Below, one piece after another: positions 22,518 to 32,617 of a stretch of DNA of 64,000 bases; the stretch's first letter is position 1; each line of letters opens with the position of its first letter. The stretch is from the NCBI GenBank assembly GCA_963971405.1, contig OZ020485.1, forward strand, positions 16,864,001 through 16,928,000. The letters are read 5' to 3'. Below the pieces are notes generated by a model that ran no database searches, was not told the DNA's origin, and saw only the letters and a program-made list of their open reading frames with translations. This DNA is from Psococerastis gibbosa (lineage: Eukaryota; Arthropoda; Insecta; Psocodea; Psocidae). Position numbers and translations under genes: made by a program.

Positions 22518-22594
22518 TCGGGGCTTGTGGTCCAGTGGTTAAGACGAAGCCCCGGTTAGGCGTAGATCGGGAGTTCGAATCCCACTAAGTCCAG
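22518..22594 (+). repeat. tRNA-like SINE head (type B)
   Basis: GCTTGTGGTCCAGTGGTTAA (A-box) and GGGAGTTCGAATCCCACTAA (B-box) are 40-odd bp apart, as in a tRNA. The acceptor ends do not pair, and no cloverleaf with a clear anticodon arm can be drawn, so it is SINE-derived. Confidence 0.6.
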
Positions 22595-22599
22595 TTTCA

Positions 22600-23785
22600 T
22601 CTATATCTATACCCTCTTTTCCTCTAATTTCGGTTAGATCTGGCAGATTATTCCTTAATCTTACATTAATCTTAATTAATTTTCTCATATCGGGAGATAT
22701 ACGCCCCTGACACAGGTAGTCACATATTTGCTGCCTTGCTTCTGGTCTATAAAAACTTTATGTCTATGCCTTGATATCACACTCCAATGTTTTATTCGAC
22801 CTAATATTTATTCGATTCAAGAAATATTTGGAATGTTTATGTTCAAGTATACGATTTGAATCAGAATTTAGGTATTACACTTTCGATTTTTTGTTAGACT
22901 CATGGATCAAACATTGGAAATATGGAGGTATGGGAAAAGTTACCAGAGAAACCAACATAAATTAGAATTATCACCGACGCACAGATACACAGTATATACA
23001 TGAGATGAAAACAGTGCAAAAGTTTCCGATGTAAGATTTCATTCGGAGCTTTCGCATCAAGTTTCGGAATTAAGGAGGATTATAGCGCCTTTCAACTGCG
23101 AAACCGTGCTTTAAGTTCACCCGGTCTCAACAACTTAAGCTGTTAGTTTTGCGGTGATAAAAGAAGTTTAGCTGACATGAAAAGTGGAAAAGCGACCGAT
23201 ACCCAGTCACGTACCGAAAATACTGCTGACTGGGAAAGGGATTTTTAGAGGAGAACGAATTTTCGAAAAGTTTTAGGCAGGGTAGGTTTCCTGGAGTTTT
23301 GGTAGGTCTTTCGTAAGACTTTTTGTAGATTTTTTGGGAGAGATGATTCTAATGGCGATTATATTTAAGCTTAATCTGGATTTAAAATGCAAACAAGATA
23401 ATTTTGTAATGGAAAATTGTTTTGTTTAAATTTTTAACCCCAGGAATAAGTTAATACTGAACGGCATAGTTAGCCCGTTGTAGTGAAGTGGGAGAATTCA
23501 GGGACAATAGAATTTCGAATTACTCATAGTATTGTAAAGCATATACCAATACAGTACATAGAAACACAATGGAAGTTCCGTTTACATTTGCTCATTTTTT
23601 CACATTTTCACAATTCTCCCTTCAAAACCCTAAATACAGTACGACCGGTCGCAACATACTGCTCAGAAACCTAGAACCCAGCCTCCAACGATGCCAACAA
23701 ACTGTGAGTGCTTGGAATGGAAGATAATAAGGAGAAAACGAACACAGTGGCATACCTACAGGTATAAGAAACTATTCCGAAATAG
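22600..23785. other. No gene recognised
   Basis: AT-rich; the GGAATAA.TTA.A.....GGC phrase near 23450 partly resembles 48575-48600, hinting at another diverged dispersed repeat. Confidence 0.3.
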
Positions 23786-23789
23786 ACGC

Positions 23790-23945
23790 AAAACGCAATG
23801 GAGAACCTTTTATAAAAGATCGGGTCCCAATTGCTGAGGTCCTGAGGCAAATGGATACAGATGCCGAGTTGCTGCTGACGGTTAAGAAACGGAAAATGAC
23901 ATGATTGATGTGATGAGGAACGAAAAGTATCGCCTTCTGAATGTA
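23790..23945 (+). mobile_element. Non-LTR retrotransposon tail, fragment 2 (left part, split by HINE)
   Basis: The plus strand encodes KDRVPIAEVL, then ELLLTVKKRKMT, and after a small frameshift MRNEKYRLLN. It stops at 23945 where the HINE begins. The reading continues at 24829 with IQGKIKG. Confidence 0.7.
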
Positions 23946-24828
23946 AAGAACCAGTCCGAGTTTACTCGAACATGCTCTCCAATTTATCAAGTAGTAGCTA
24001 GAGAAAATGAGTAATTTCATGGTAAATAATTTTCCTTTAGTTAAATTTCGGGCATCTCGGGGGGAGGGGGGGGGGTGTTGTCCACCTGACGTCACTGGAG
24101 GTGAGGTAAATTCTAAATTCTAGATAGGTCAGACCAACAAATTATCACACAGCAATAATGGCATGCCCTGCAATGCATTTGATTTTTTTCTATCATTTTT
24201 TCAAAAACATTTTTTTTGCACAAAACCAAATAATTATTTGGAAAAGCAACCTGTCCGGTTTCGTTACTCAATTTAACACCTAAAACATGCGTGAAGGTAA
24301 AAATCATCGATGGAAAGGTTTCGCAGAAAAATTATTTTTTAGTCATTTTTCATTAAAATTTAGTTATTTTTATTTTTTTACCCCCAGAAGCAAACTATCA
24401 AGGGGCAAGCGACCCCACGCATTTTTTCAACTTTAATAACGACTGCAATATATGTGAATTTAAAAGAAATCGTTGGAGCCGTTTTGGAGAAATAATTTTT
24501 TTAGACGTTTTTTTGGAGTTTTTTGAAAATATAACCCCCCCAAATTGAGATAGCCCAAAATAATAAAAAATGGTCCCGAGGTATGATTTTTGTGAACCTA
24601 CATGCCGAATTTCATCAAAATCGACCGAGAAGTATGCCCGGAAATCGACGCAGACAGACAGAGCGACAGACAGAGCGACAGAGCGACAGACAGACAGACA
24701 TTTCGTAAAAACCACTTTTTTGGGTTCCTGGTACCTCAAAACGTGTAAATCCGTTGAAATCTCGGAATCGAAAATTTCGACCATCACAAAGCTTTCCTTA
24801 TACTACTGTGCGTATATATTGGAAAGCA
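23946..24828 (-). mobile_element. HINE/Helentron-like element, copy 3
   Basis: 883 bp, same ends, hairpin and (GTCT)n core as the others. It splits a LINE tail at a codon-resolved position. Host AATGTA|ATAATCC rejoins to the expected protein sequence without any duplicated bases, and the break is T|T in element orientation. This is the clearest insertion in the window. Confidence 0.85.
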
Positions 24829-25200
24829 ATAATCCAAGGGAAGATAAAAGGACAGGGGGCGCCCGGCAGAAGATGAACATCCTGGTTAAAAAAGCCTGAG
24901 GCACTGCACCCTTTCAGAGCAGCAGCCTCCTAGGTCATTGCCATGATGATCACCCATCTGTGATAGAAGAGGTATTTAAAGAAGAAGATGCAAGTCAAAT
25001 ATGGCTGGGACACGTAAAAATGTCAGAAGACAGCATACCTAAAAAAATTTATAAAGCAAGCAAGACTACAGGAACGCCCACGAAATCGCAGGAAGGTCGG
25101 ATTAGAAACCGACCTTCGCGAGTAGGGAGTCTGCAGATGGTGAAGCGTCGTACAAAACCGAGATGACTGGAGGAGTGTTGTTGAGCAAGGGCTTAGAGCC
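24829..25200 (+). mobile_element. Non-LTR retrotransposon tail, fragment 2 (right part) plus second LINE-like piece
   Basis: 24829-24955 continues the LINE tail (IQGKIKG, then SWLKK, then FRAAAS...IAMMI). From 24960 a different reading appears: a WLGHVKMSED...IPKKI segment and R.RNRPSR, the WLGHV..M...PKK....GRP pattern of RTE/CR1-type 3' ends. Both are degraded. Confidence 0.55.
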
Positions 25201-25202
25201 AG

Positions 25203-25365
25203 AAGTCCAACACTTGCTACATTTTCTGGCCATGCTTCGGAGGGCATGTAAAGCAGGCGGTCCCGGGCCTTCCTAGTTGAGTGTAAGAGAGGGCTTTATA
25301 GCCCTAACTCCGCTAGGTTGGCTTAGTAATAGAACAAAAAGTCCTTATTTATTTATTTATTATTA
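25203..25365 (+). repeat. SINE-A copy 3 (5' truncated)
   Basis: Begins AACACTTGCTACATTTTCTGG, lacks the tRNA head, and carries the CTTCGGAGGGCATGTAAAGC body and CTAGGTTGGCTTAGTAATAG tail followed by (TTTA)n. Confidence 0.8.
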
Positions 25366-26379
25366 TTTAAGTAGAATCTTCACTTCACAAAATAATAAAA
25401 TACCTTACAGCAATTTTAGCTCAGAGGTATTTCATGGAATTTCAACAGTCAACAAGTCAGAGAGAAAAACGATGAATAATAATATTAAAAAATCCAACAA
25501 CAGCGGAAATTGCACGAAGAAAATTATTATCGATTCGATCTATTTTTCAAGAGCAGCGAACGAGTTAAAGAGTGCTCTTCAAGTTTTCTTGTTAACAATA
25601 CACACTTATACATATCGTATATATGCATTGCCTCTTCAGTCTTAACATTGTATTGATTGGCTCGTTATTGTCGCATCATCTTGAGTCACGATTCGTGACT
25701 GTTAACCAATCGGGAGGTGGAGATTATTTGCGTCATCACTAGATTACAAAAATCAGAAGGTGCTGTATTATATATTGTACTTGTAAAACTACGCTGAGTT
25801 GAGCCATATGTAACAGCAGAAATATCACGGTAAGTTCACTGGGAATTAATTAATTTAGTAAAATATTCTCACGTCTGTTTAGTTTACTAATTATTTGGAA
25901 ATCTCCGCCATCATGTTGTACTTTCACATTGAAATTCACGTAAAAGTCAAGCAACCTAAGATCCTTGTGAGATGTAAGGCTTAGAATTCATGGCTGTGGG
26001 ATATTTTCCACCATAACAGTAACTACGTTTCAAAATCTTTTCCGAAAAGTCTTGAGTCCGCTTAACACACCGGGGGAAACCCTCCAATAGCAACTATATC
26101 ATCCCAGGTAATGCACTGGTGAAACCTGTCCTCTTAAAAGTCTGCCACAGATGCAGTAGTCAATAGTCAAACCTAAACTTTTTTGGGTTGTCCTGCTAGA
26201 GCTTTGTTTTTAATTCATGTGGTTTATTGGGCTGTATCATTATTGTACGGTATAGTCATAGTGTAGTGTATACTTGTATTGTTATATGTAAAAAAAGTAT
26301 CAAAATGGTGTGTGCGTGGAATTTCTAAGAACTACCTAGAAAAGTATTTTAAGAAAAATAATAATTTAATATTAGTATT
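25366..26379. other. No gene recognised; short palindrome
   Basis: AGTCACGA and TCGTGACT (25684-25700) form a perfect palindrome around one base, flanked by inverted CCAAT boxes (ATTGGCTC about 25655; ACCAATCGG about 25705). It could be a protein-binding site or a dead promoter; nothing downstream supports a gene. Confidence 0.25.
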
Positions 26380-26694
26380 TAGACAAGTCTATACATGCGG
26401 TAGGCGAGCAGACACCAGATACACAAGTTTAGTTGCAAACTGTCTATCAGAGCACTCGGCAGTGATTTCGGTTTTCTTACCTATAACTTTATTTCATCAT
26501 CGTATTTAATATCATAATCCGTACCCGTACCTAGTGACTAACGTAATCACAGACACAAGATAAGAAGCACACAAGGAGCGGCAGAGCACAGAGAGGCCTC
26601 TCATCGTCAATAGCCGACCACAAGGGTGAGTGTTGCAATAGTGTTACAGGCGTCGCCAGGTACGGTCACCTTATTCCTATAGTAATCATTACTA
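26380..26694 (+). mobile_element. BEL/Pao 5' LTR
   Basis: 315 bp, starting TAGACAAGTC and ending TCATTACTA, so the ends form a TAG/CTA inverted repeat. By eye it is identical to the 3' copy at 32298-32612. Preceded by GTATT (26375-26379). Confidence 0.93.
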
Positions 26695-26799
26695 TAAGTT
26701 GGTCCTTCATTAAATTACGCGTTTTACAGTCTATTTACGTTTTATATCAAAAATTTCCGTTTCTTTTTCTGGTGTCTAGCTCGCAGCTGTTTACATGCT
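26695..26799 (+). other. BEL/Pao leader
   Basis: 105 bp between 5' LTR and the start codon. The primer binding site should lie at its left edge (TAAGTTGGTCCTTC); I cannot assign the primer tRNA. Confidence 0.5.
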
Positions 26800-29700
26800 A
26801 TGGCTCTCTCTGCTCAAGACTTGTTAGCGATTCAGAAGGCCGAGCTAGATGATTTGTCGTTGAGGCTCACAACGGTTAGGGACGCTGTTGTGAACTACTC
26901 CCGAGTCAAAGTGGCACTAATTAAAGCGAAACTGGACCTTGCTTACAATTTGCGGGGGGAACTGACGCAAATTCAAAGAGATATACGTGTCATTAATGCT
27001 TCTGTACCAGACCCTGATGACCGCCTTGACATTATCAAAAGTGTAAAGGATTTTGACTCCATGATTGAGACAATAGAAGTCAAGTATTACGAGTCATTGG
27101 ATCTGTCCCGTGCAAGTCGCAACGCTGCACCGAGCACACCGATACCTGCACAGCAGCAAAGCTCTGGCATTAAGTTGCCTAATATTCAAGTTCCAGTCTT
27201 TTCAGGGAATATAAAAGAATTTAGCCGATTTATAAAATTATTTGATGCCGTTTATGACAAACATCCTAATCTTACAGGCTCTGAAAAATTCTTTTATTTA
27301 CAGTCTTCCCTATCTGGTGATGCGTTGGCCTTAGTTGGTAATTATCCGCTAAGCGATACGGGTTACGTTAGTGCCGTCCGGGCGCTAAAGGACGCTTATG
27401 ATTGTCCCAGAACTCTCGCATCTACTTATGCACATGAACTTTTGAATTTCGTACCGGCCAAAAAAGCCACTACTGATACTTTAAAAAGTTTCTTAACCGT
27501 ACATCAAGACTATGTCACGGCCTTGAAAGGTCTTAGTTCTGTTACGGACTTAGCCGATTTTCTGTTGCTGACCATAGCGTCAAAAAATCTTGATCCTTTA
27601 ACACGTAAGCTGTTCGAACAACATGTTGCTTCGGGTAGCATTCCACAGTTTAATGACTTAATTTCTTTTGTCACTAAGCAAGTTAATACACATCAGCTCC
27701 TTGAGTCTGAAAAAAGTACATCAGCATCTTCGGTGCCTACACCTGAAGGTCACAAGTTTCAACATGTCAAGCCTTTCTCTCATGCAAGGGCTCTTCATGC
27801 TAAGCCTGCTAATTCCAAGCCGGCCAATTTTAAACAGCAATTCGTCGTCAATTGTGTTTATTGCTCCTCTGATGGGCATAAAATTTCCAGATGTTCTGCA
27901 TTCTTGTCTATGGACGTGCAGCAACGTACCGACTGGGTTCTCACCTCTAAAAGGTGCCCAGCTTGCATGTCTACCTCACATTGTGACGTCACTTTATGTA
28001 AAAGTAAGCGTCAATGCTTTTTTTGTGCATCAGTCACACATAATTCTTTACTCTGTCCGCAAAGGTACGGTACTCAATCAGTAGAGAATAAGAAGCCTCT
28101 TCAAAACAACCTTACGCTCTTAACCTGTCAATCTGACAGTGCTAAGGTCCTAGGTACGATATCAGCTTTTGTTACTGATAAATCAGGCTACACTCACACT
28201 GTAACTTGTGCAATAGATACTGGTTCTACAGAAGATATAATTTCTTTAAGTTGTGCTAACAAATTGGGCTTATTTATTTCCCGTAGGAATAAGTTGTCAA
28301 TTGCGGGTATTGGTAATATTCAACAACAATCTATTGGTAATGTCAATCTTAACCTGCAATCTCGAGTCAGTCCAACTGCATTCCTGCAGATTTCTGCTTA
28401 TGTTGTCCAGAAAATAACGGATACTTTACCTAATGTACAGGTTCAACCAGACTTTGTTCGGTACATCAGCAACTTACCGTTAGCCGATCCGCAACCGTTC
28501 GTTGAAAAACGGATAGAGGTACTCTTGGGCGGGGAATCCACCCTTGCCATACTGCAAGGTATGCAGGTCCTACCTTTTAAGTCAAAATTCTCTGATATCA
28601 ATCCACGTGCCCTGCAAACACGTTTTGGGTTGGTAATTCTAGGGAGCATTCCCACTATACCAAAGCAAACTAATAATCCTCTGTCACTTTTAGCACACAC
28701 TAACTCTCTTGAACAATCAATGGAAAGATTTTTTGAGCAGGAATGTGTTCCTGACTCTAAAAATGAGTGCCAAATACCGAATCCTGATGATGTATTCGCT
28801 GAAAACCATTTTCTACAAACACACTCTCGTGATCTAGATGGTAGGTTTATAGTAGCTTTACCTATAAAAACGCCTACAGAAACACTAGCCTGCAACCGTG
28901 CACGTGTCATGGCCAGTTTTCACTCAATGGAAAAACGTATCTTAAAGTCGCCTAAAGACTACTCTACTTATCAGTATGCCCTACAAGATTATCTGAATAA
29001 AAATCAAATATCGTTCAGTAACCAGTCTAATAATTTTCTGTTTTCGCAAATCGTTAAATACAATAGCGCTGGAAAAGCTAAATTAGTTTTCGATGGAACT
29101 CTAAAAGCTAACAAAGATAGCTCTAACTTTAATTCAGTACTGTATAGTGGTCCAAAGTTACAAAGAGACTTAAACTATATTATACTAGCTACCCGTGTAT
29201 TTCCTGTATGTTTTTCAGCAGATATTGAGACCTTTTTCAGAAATATTAAAATTACACATGAAGACTCTGAAAAAATACACATATTAGCTCGACTAGAACT
29301 CGCTTGCGGTTCTCCGCGAGCGTCGCCTGAAGGGAAAATAACAGAGTGCAAATTAAATCACTTACCTTATGGTCTGAAGTGTAGTCCATTTATTGCCCTC
29401 AGATGTACTAAACAATTAGCGATCGAAAATAATCTTTCACATCCAAATGCTTCACAAGCTATATTACAGTATGCCTACTGTGATGACTTCTTTATTGGTT
29501 CAAAGTCTATTCAGTCAGCTATTTCGCTACGACACGAACTGTCAGAGCTACTTTCTTTAGGGGCCTTCCCTCTTGGTAAGTTTGTAAGCAATTGCCCAGA
29601 GGTGTTAGAAGGCCTGCCCTCTGAAAGACTGGGCAACCCAGTGCACTCCTTAGATTCTGACTCTGGTTATCTTAATACTAGTCAAGAAACAGCTGTATTA

Positions 29701-32127
29701 GGACTACAATGGCAAACAGTCTCAGATAATTTCTGTTTCAAAATTTATAATTTTTCTGGTGACGTCACTAGACGCACTTGCCTAAGCTATGTAGCCAAGA
29801 CATTTGACAGCTCGGGTTTACTTCAGCCAGTGGTCTTCTGGTTAAAAACATTTGTACAAAACTTATGGCACCATCACTCTGACTTAGGTTGGGACTGTAC
29901 TCTACCTGAGCACCTTAAGTCAAAATGGCTGAACTTCACGTCTAAAATGCACCTACTGTCTAATATTCGAATTCCTCGATACATAACGTTTACCAATGCC
30001 ACTCATTGGCTAGTATTATTCGCAGATGCCTCCATTCTGGGGTATTCTACCTGTGCTTATTTAGTTTCTCGTGATGAGATTACACAAAACTATCAAAGCA
30101 ATATACTCCATGCCAAAAGTAAACTAAGTCCAAAACGTATAAATCGAACTATACCTCAACTAGAATTAGCATCCATTGAACTTGCTTGTAGAGTTCTGAA
30201 ATGGTTTGTTAGTGGTCAACTACCGTACAATATACAGTCATATTTTATTATGTCCGATTCTACCATAGCATTAGCCTACCTGAAAATTCCCCCTCATAAA
30301 CTGAAAACTTATGCAGGTAATCGCGTGTCCAATATTCTGGAGTTATGCCGGGATATTACTGTTTCATTTCTTCATTGCTCTTCATCAGAAAATAGTATAT
30401 GCCGGGATATTACTGTTTCATTTCTTCATTGCTCTTCATCAGAAAATAGTGCTGATGCGATAACACGTGGTCTAGACCCGGAAAGCCTAATAAACAATCA
30501 ACTCTGGTTCAATGGGCCAACAATTTTGCGTTCTAGTCTATTTCCGGAGAATTTAAAAATAAACGCCAATGTTTCTGATAATAGTGATTTATCAGAAATA
30601 AAGCGTGACATTCACGTACTAACGGCAACATGTAATACAGTACAACCGTTCTTCTGCTCAGTGATAGAACGATTTTCTTCCTTTTCAAAATTATGCCGCA
30701 CTGTTGCGTATGTTTTACGTTTCATTGCTATCTGTCGCAAGCAGACTTCCCTCTATTCACCCAACGTAGGTGAAATTACGGCAGCAACTATTGTATTAGT
30801 AAAAGCACAGCAACAATATAGCTTTCGTGAAGACATATGCAAGTTGAAGAGAGGTCAAATTTCTAAACAGTTATTGACACTTACGCCTTTCTTAGACGCC
30901 GACGGTGTTATGAGGGTGGGGGGTCGCTTGCCTCTAACTTCTGATATTGCATTCAATGTTGCACATCCCATTATTCTACCTAAAAAATGTCATCTGTCTA
31001 CGTTGATCTGCAGATACTACCATAACTTGTCTATACATTCAGGGCCTTCATTAAGCCTAGGCCTCAGCAGGCAGAAATTCTGGATTATTTCGGGACGTTC
31101 TTTAATGCGTTCTATAATTCATTCTTGCCTAACCTGTGCGAAATACAATCCTGTGTTTCCGTCTCCTATTCAAGGCACACTCCCCAGTTCTAGGGTCACC
31201 CCTTGCCATCCTTTTAGGGATGAAGTTGGAGTCGATGCGTTCGGTTGGTATCCTATGAAAGTGTCCATCCGGCGAAATTCTGCTACCACTAAAATATGGG
31301 CTTTGATCTTTGTGTGTATGGCCACTCGTTGCTGTCACATAGAGCCAATCACTAGCATGTCTACAAAAGATTATTTAGCCGCTCTGGATCGTTTTGTGGC
31401 ACGTAGAGGGTTGCCTCGGAAGATTGTTTCTGATAACGGGGGTAACTTTGTCAAAGGTGGCAAACTGTTGCAGGAATACGCCTGTTTTCTTGAAGAGAAC
31501 AAAAATGAAATACCCTCTGAATTGTGCACGAGAGGTATACAGGTATCCCACATCGTACCATATGGAGCTTGGCTCGGGGGTTGGGAACCGATGTGCAAAA
31601 TGGCGAAAGCTACCCTTAAAAAGTTGTTGACTAGCAATATGCTATATGAACAATACCTCACTCTGTTCATTAAGGTGGAAAGCCTTCTGAATTCTAAGCC
31701 TTACTTAGGGCCTTATAGTACTTCTGATCCGAATCCCGAAAGCTTGATCAGTCCATCCAGCTTCATATGCGGTGGACCAATGGCGTCAGCTCCGTTCATC
31801 GTAACTGAAGAGTTACGTACACCTACCGAGAGATGGGATCGGTTACGATCTATCTACTTGCGTTTCTGGCGTGTGTGGCACCAGCAAGTGTTACATTCCT
31901 TAGCACAGAGGAATAAGTGGCCACAAGCCACTAAAAACAATTTAAAAATCGGTCAGTTGGTTTGGATTCGAGATGCTGCTACGGTGCCTGGCACCTGGCC
32001 ACTGGGTGTGGTCGTAAAAACGCTGCCTGACTTGATAGGAAATGTTAGGCTTGTAGAGGTGCGCTCCATTAATGGCACGGTGGTCAAGAGGGCTTCGCGA
32101 AATCTGGCGATAGTTCCCTCTGTCTAG
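26800..32127 (+). CDS. BEL/Pao retrotransposon gag-pol polyprotein, intact
   Basis: An unbroken 1775-codon ORF. In order: a Gag region with the DUF1759-like KLPNIQVPVFSG...F..F...F motif (about 125-230), cysteine-rich knuckles (about 350-425), an aspartic protease with D473-T-G, and a reverse transcriptase whose active site is Y893-C-D-D. An A17-type/RNase H region follows (D1076 in FADAS, LELASIELA, and ADAITRG). The integrase has an HHCC zinc finger (about 1405-1445) and a catalytic triad of D1479, D1545 and E1596. A DUF5641-like C-terminus holds WP...V.....D..G..R. This order and these domains define BEL/Pao; no envelope ORF follows. The product would package, copy and integrate the element RNA. 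An 18-codon tandem repeat sits in the RNase H end (about residues 1182-1217). With identical LTRs, the copy is probably recent. Confidence 0.96.
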   Translation: MALSAQDLLAIQKAELDDLSLRLTTVRDAVVNYSRVKVALIKAKLDLAYNLRGELTQIQRDIRVINASVPDPDDRLDIIKSVKDFDSMIETIEVKYYESLDLSRASRNAAPSTPIPAQQQSSGIKLPNIQVPVFSGNIKEFSRFIKLFDAVYDKHPNLTGSEKFFYLQSSLSGDALALVGNYPLSDTGYVSAVRALKDAYDCPRTLASTYAHELLNFVPAKKATTDTLKSFLTVHQDYVTALKGLSSVTDLADFLLLTIASKNLDPLTRKLFEQHVASGSIPQFNDLISFVTKQVNTHQLLESEKSTSASSVPTPEGHKFQHVKPFSHARALHAKPANSKPANFKQQFVVNCVYCSSDGHKISRCSAFLSMDVQQRTDWVLTSKRCPACMSTSHCDVTLCKSKRQCFFCASVTHNSLLCPQRYGTQSVENKKPLQNNLTLLTCQSDSAKVLGTISAFVTDKSGYTHTVTCAIDTGSTEDIISLSCANKLGLFISRRNKLSIAGIGNIQQQSIGNVNLNLQSRVSPTAFLQISAYVVQKITDTLPNVQVQPDFVRYISNLPLADPQPFVEKRIEVLLGGESTLAILQGMQVLPFKSKFSDINPRALQTRFGLVILGSIPTIPKQTNNPLSLLAHTNSLEQSMERFFEQECVPDSKNECQIPNPDDVFAENHFLQTHSRDLDGRFIVALPIKTPTETLACNRARVMASFHSMEKRILKSPKDYSTYQYALQDYLNKNQISFSNQSNNFLFSQIVKYNSAGKAKLVFDGTLKANKDSSNFNSVLYSGPKLQRDLNYIILATRVFPVCFSADIETFFRNIKITHEDSEKIHILARLELACGSPRASPEGKITECKLNHLPYGLKCSPFIALRCTKQLAIENNLSHPNASQAILQYAYCDDFFIGSKSIQSAISLRHELSELLSLGAFPLGKFVSNCPEVLEGLPSERLGNPVHSLDSDSGYLNTSQETAVLGLQWQTVSDNFCFKIYNFSGDVTRRTCLSYVAKTFDSSGLLQPVVFWLKTFVQNLWHHHSDLGWDCTLPEHLKSKWLNFTSKMHLLSNIRIPRYITFTNATHWLVLFADASILGYSTCAYLVSRDEITQNYQSNILHAKSKLSPKRINRTIPQLELASIELACRVLKWFVSGQLPYNIQSYFIMSDSTIALAYLKIPPHKLKTYAGNRVSNILELCRDITVSFLHCSSSENSICRDITVSFLHCSSSENSADAITRGLDPESLINNQLWFNGPTILRSSLFPENLKINANVSDNSDLSEIKRDIHVLTATCNTVQPFFCSVIERFSSFSKLCRTVAYVLRFIAICRKQTSLYSPNVGEITAATIVLVKAQQQYSFREDICKLKRGQISKQLLTLTPFLDADGVMRVGGRLPLTSDIAFNVAHPIILPKKCHLSTLICRYYHNLSIHSGPSLSLGLSRQKFWIISGRSLMRSIIHSCLTCAKYNPVFPSPIQGTLPSSRVTPCHPFRDEVGVDAFGWYPMKVSIRRNSATTKIWALIFVCMATRCCHIEPITSMSTKDYLAALDRFVARRGLPRKIVSDNGGNFVKGGKLLQEYACFLEENKNEIPSELCTRGIQVSHIVPYGAWLGGWEPMCKMAKATLKKLLTSNMLYEQYLTLFIKVESLLNSKPYLGPYSTSDPNPESLISPSSFICGGPMASAPFIVTEELRTPTERWDRLRSIYLRFWRVWHQQVLHSLAQRNKWPQATKNNLKIGQLVWIRDAATVPGTWPLGVVVKTLPDLIGNVRLVEVRSINGTVVKRASRNLAIVPSV
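30344..30450 (+). repeat. In-frame 54-bp tandem duplication in BEL RNase H
   Basis: The phrase from TATGCCGGGATATTACTG to GAAAATAGT occurs at 30344-30396 and again at 30398-30450, period 54 bases. It duplicates CRDITVSFLHCSSSENS immediately before the conserved ADAITRG. The two copies appear identical, so the event is recent or an assembly artefact. Confidence 0.9.
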
Positions 32128-32284
32128 TATATAATTGTATGGACTTGAATTTAAGATCATATTATTTTTTTTTAATTTTCATATATTGTTGAGAAGAATT
32201 TATTATTGCATATATATATTGTGTCATACTGTATGATCGGAGTAGTTCATAACAGTTTCTCTGTCGGGTGTGTACATCCCTTTT

Positions 32285-32297
32285 CGCTGGGGGAGCA
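32285..32297 (+). promoter_or_regulatory. BEL/Pao polypurine tract
   Basis: GCTGGGGGAGCA abuts the 3' LTR, where plus-strand DNA synthesis would be primed. Confidence 0.6.
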
Positions 32298-32612
32298 TAG
32301 ACAAGTCTATACATGCGGTAGGCGAGCAGACACCAGATACACAAGTTTAGTTGCAAACTGTCTATCAGAGCACTCGGCAGTGATTTCGGTTTTCTTACCT
32401 ATAACTTTATTTCATCATCGTATTTAATATCATAATCCGTACCCGTACCTAGTGACTAACGTAATCACAGACACAAGATAAGAAGCACACAAGGAGCGGC
32501 AGAGCACAGAGAGGCCTCTCATCGTCAATAGCCGACCACAAGGGTGAGTGTTGCAATAGTGTTACAGGCGTCGCCAGGTACGGTCACCTTATTCCTATAG
32601 TAATCATTACTA
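32298..32612 (+). mobile_element. BEL/Pao 3' LTR
   Basis: 315 bp, matching the 5' LTR base for base by eye, followed by GTATT (32613-32617), the same five bases that precede the 5' LTR. This target duplication fixes the element at 26380-32612. Confidence 0.93.
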
Positions 32613-32617
32613 GTATT

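Noticed and set aside
22518-22594. Possible functional tRNA gene
   Set aside because: A- and B-boxes are present, but the acceptor arms do not pair and no proper anticodon arm can be drawn.
24570-24899. 109-codon ORF with DRATDRATERQTDR-type repeats
   Set aside because: Translation of the GACAGAGC/GACA microsatellite in HINE copy 3; the same sequence is non-coding in the other four copies.
26279-26509. Small ORF overlapping the BEL 5' LTR
   Set aside because: Its C-terminal half is LTR sequence and is repeated exactly at the 3' LTR, so it is not a gene.
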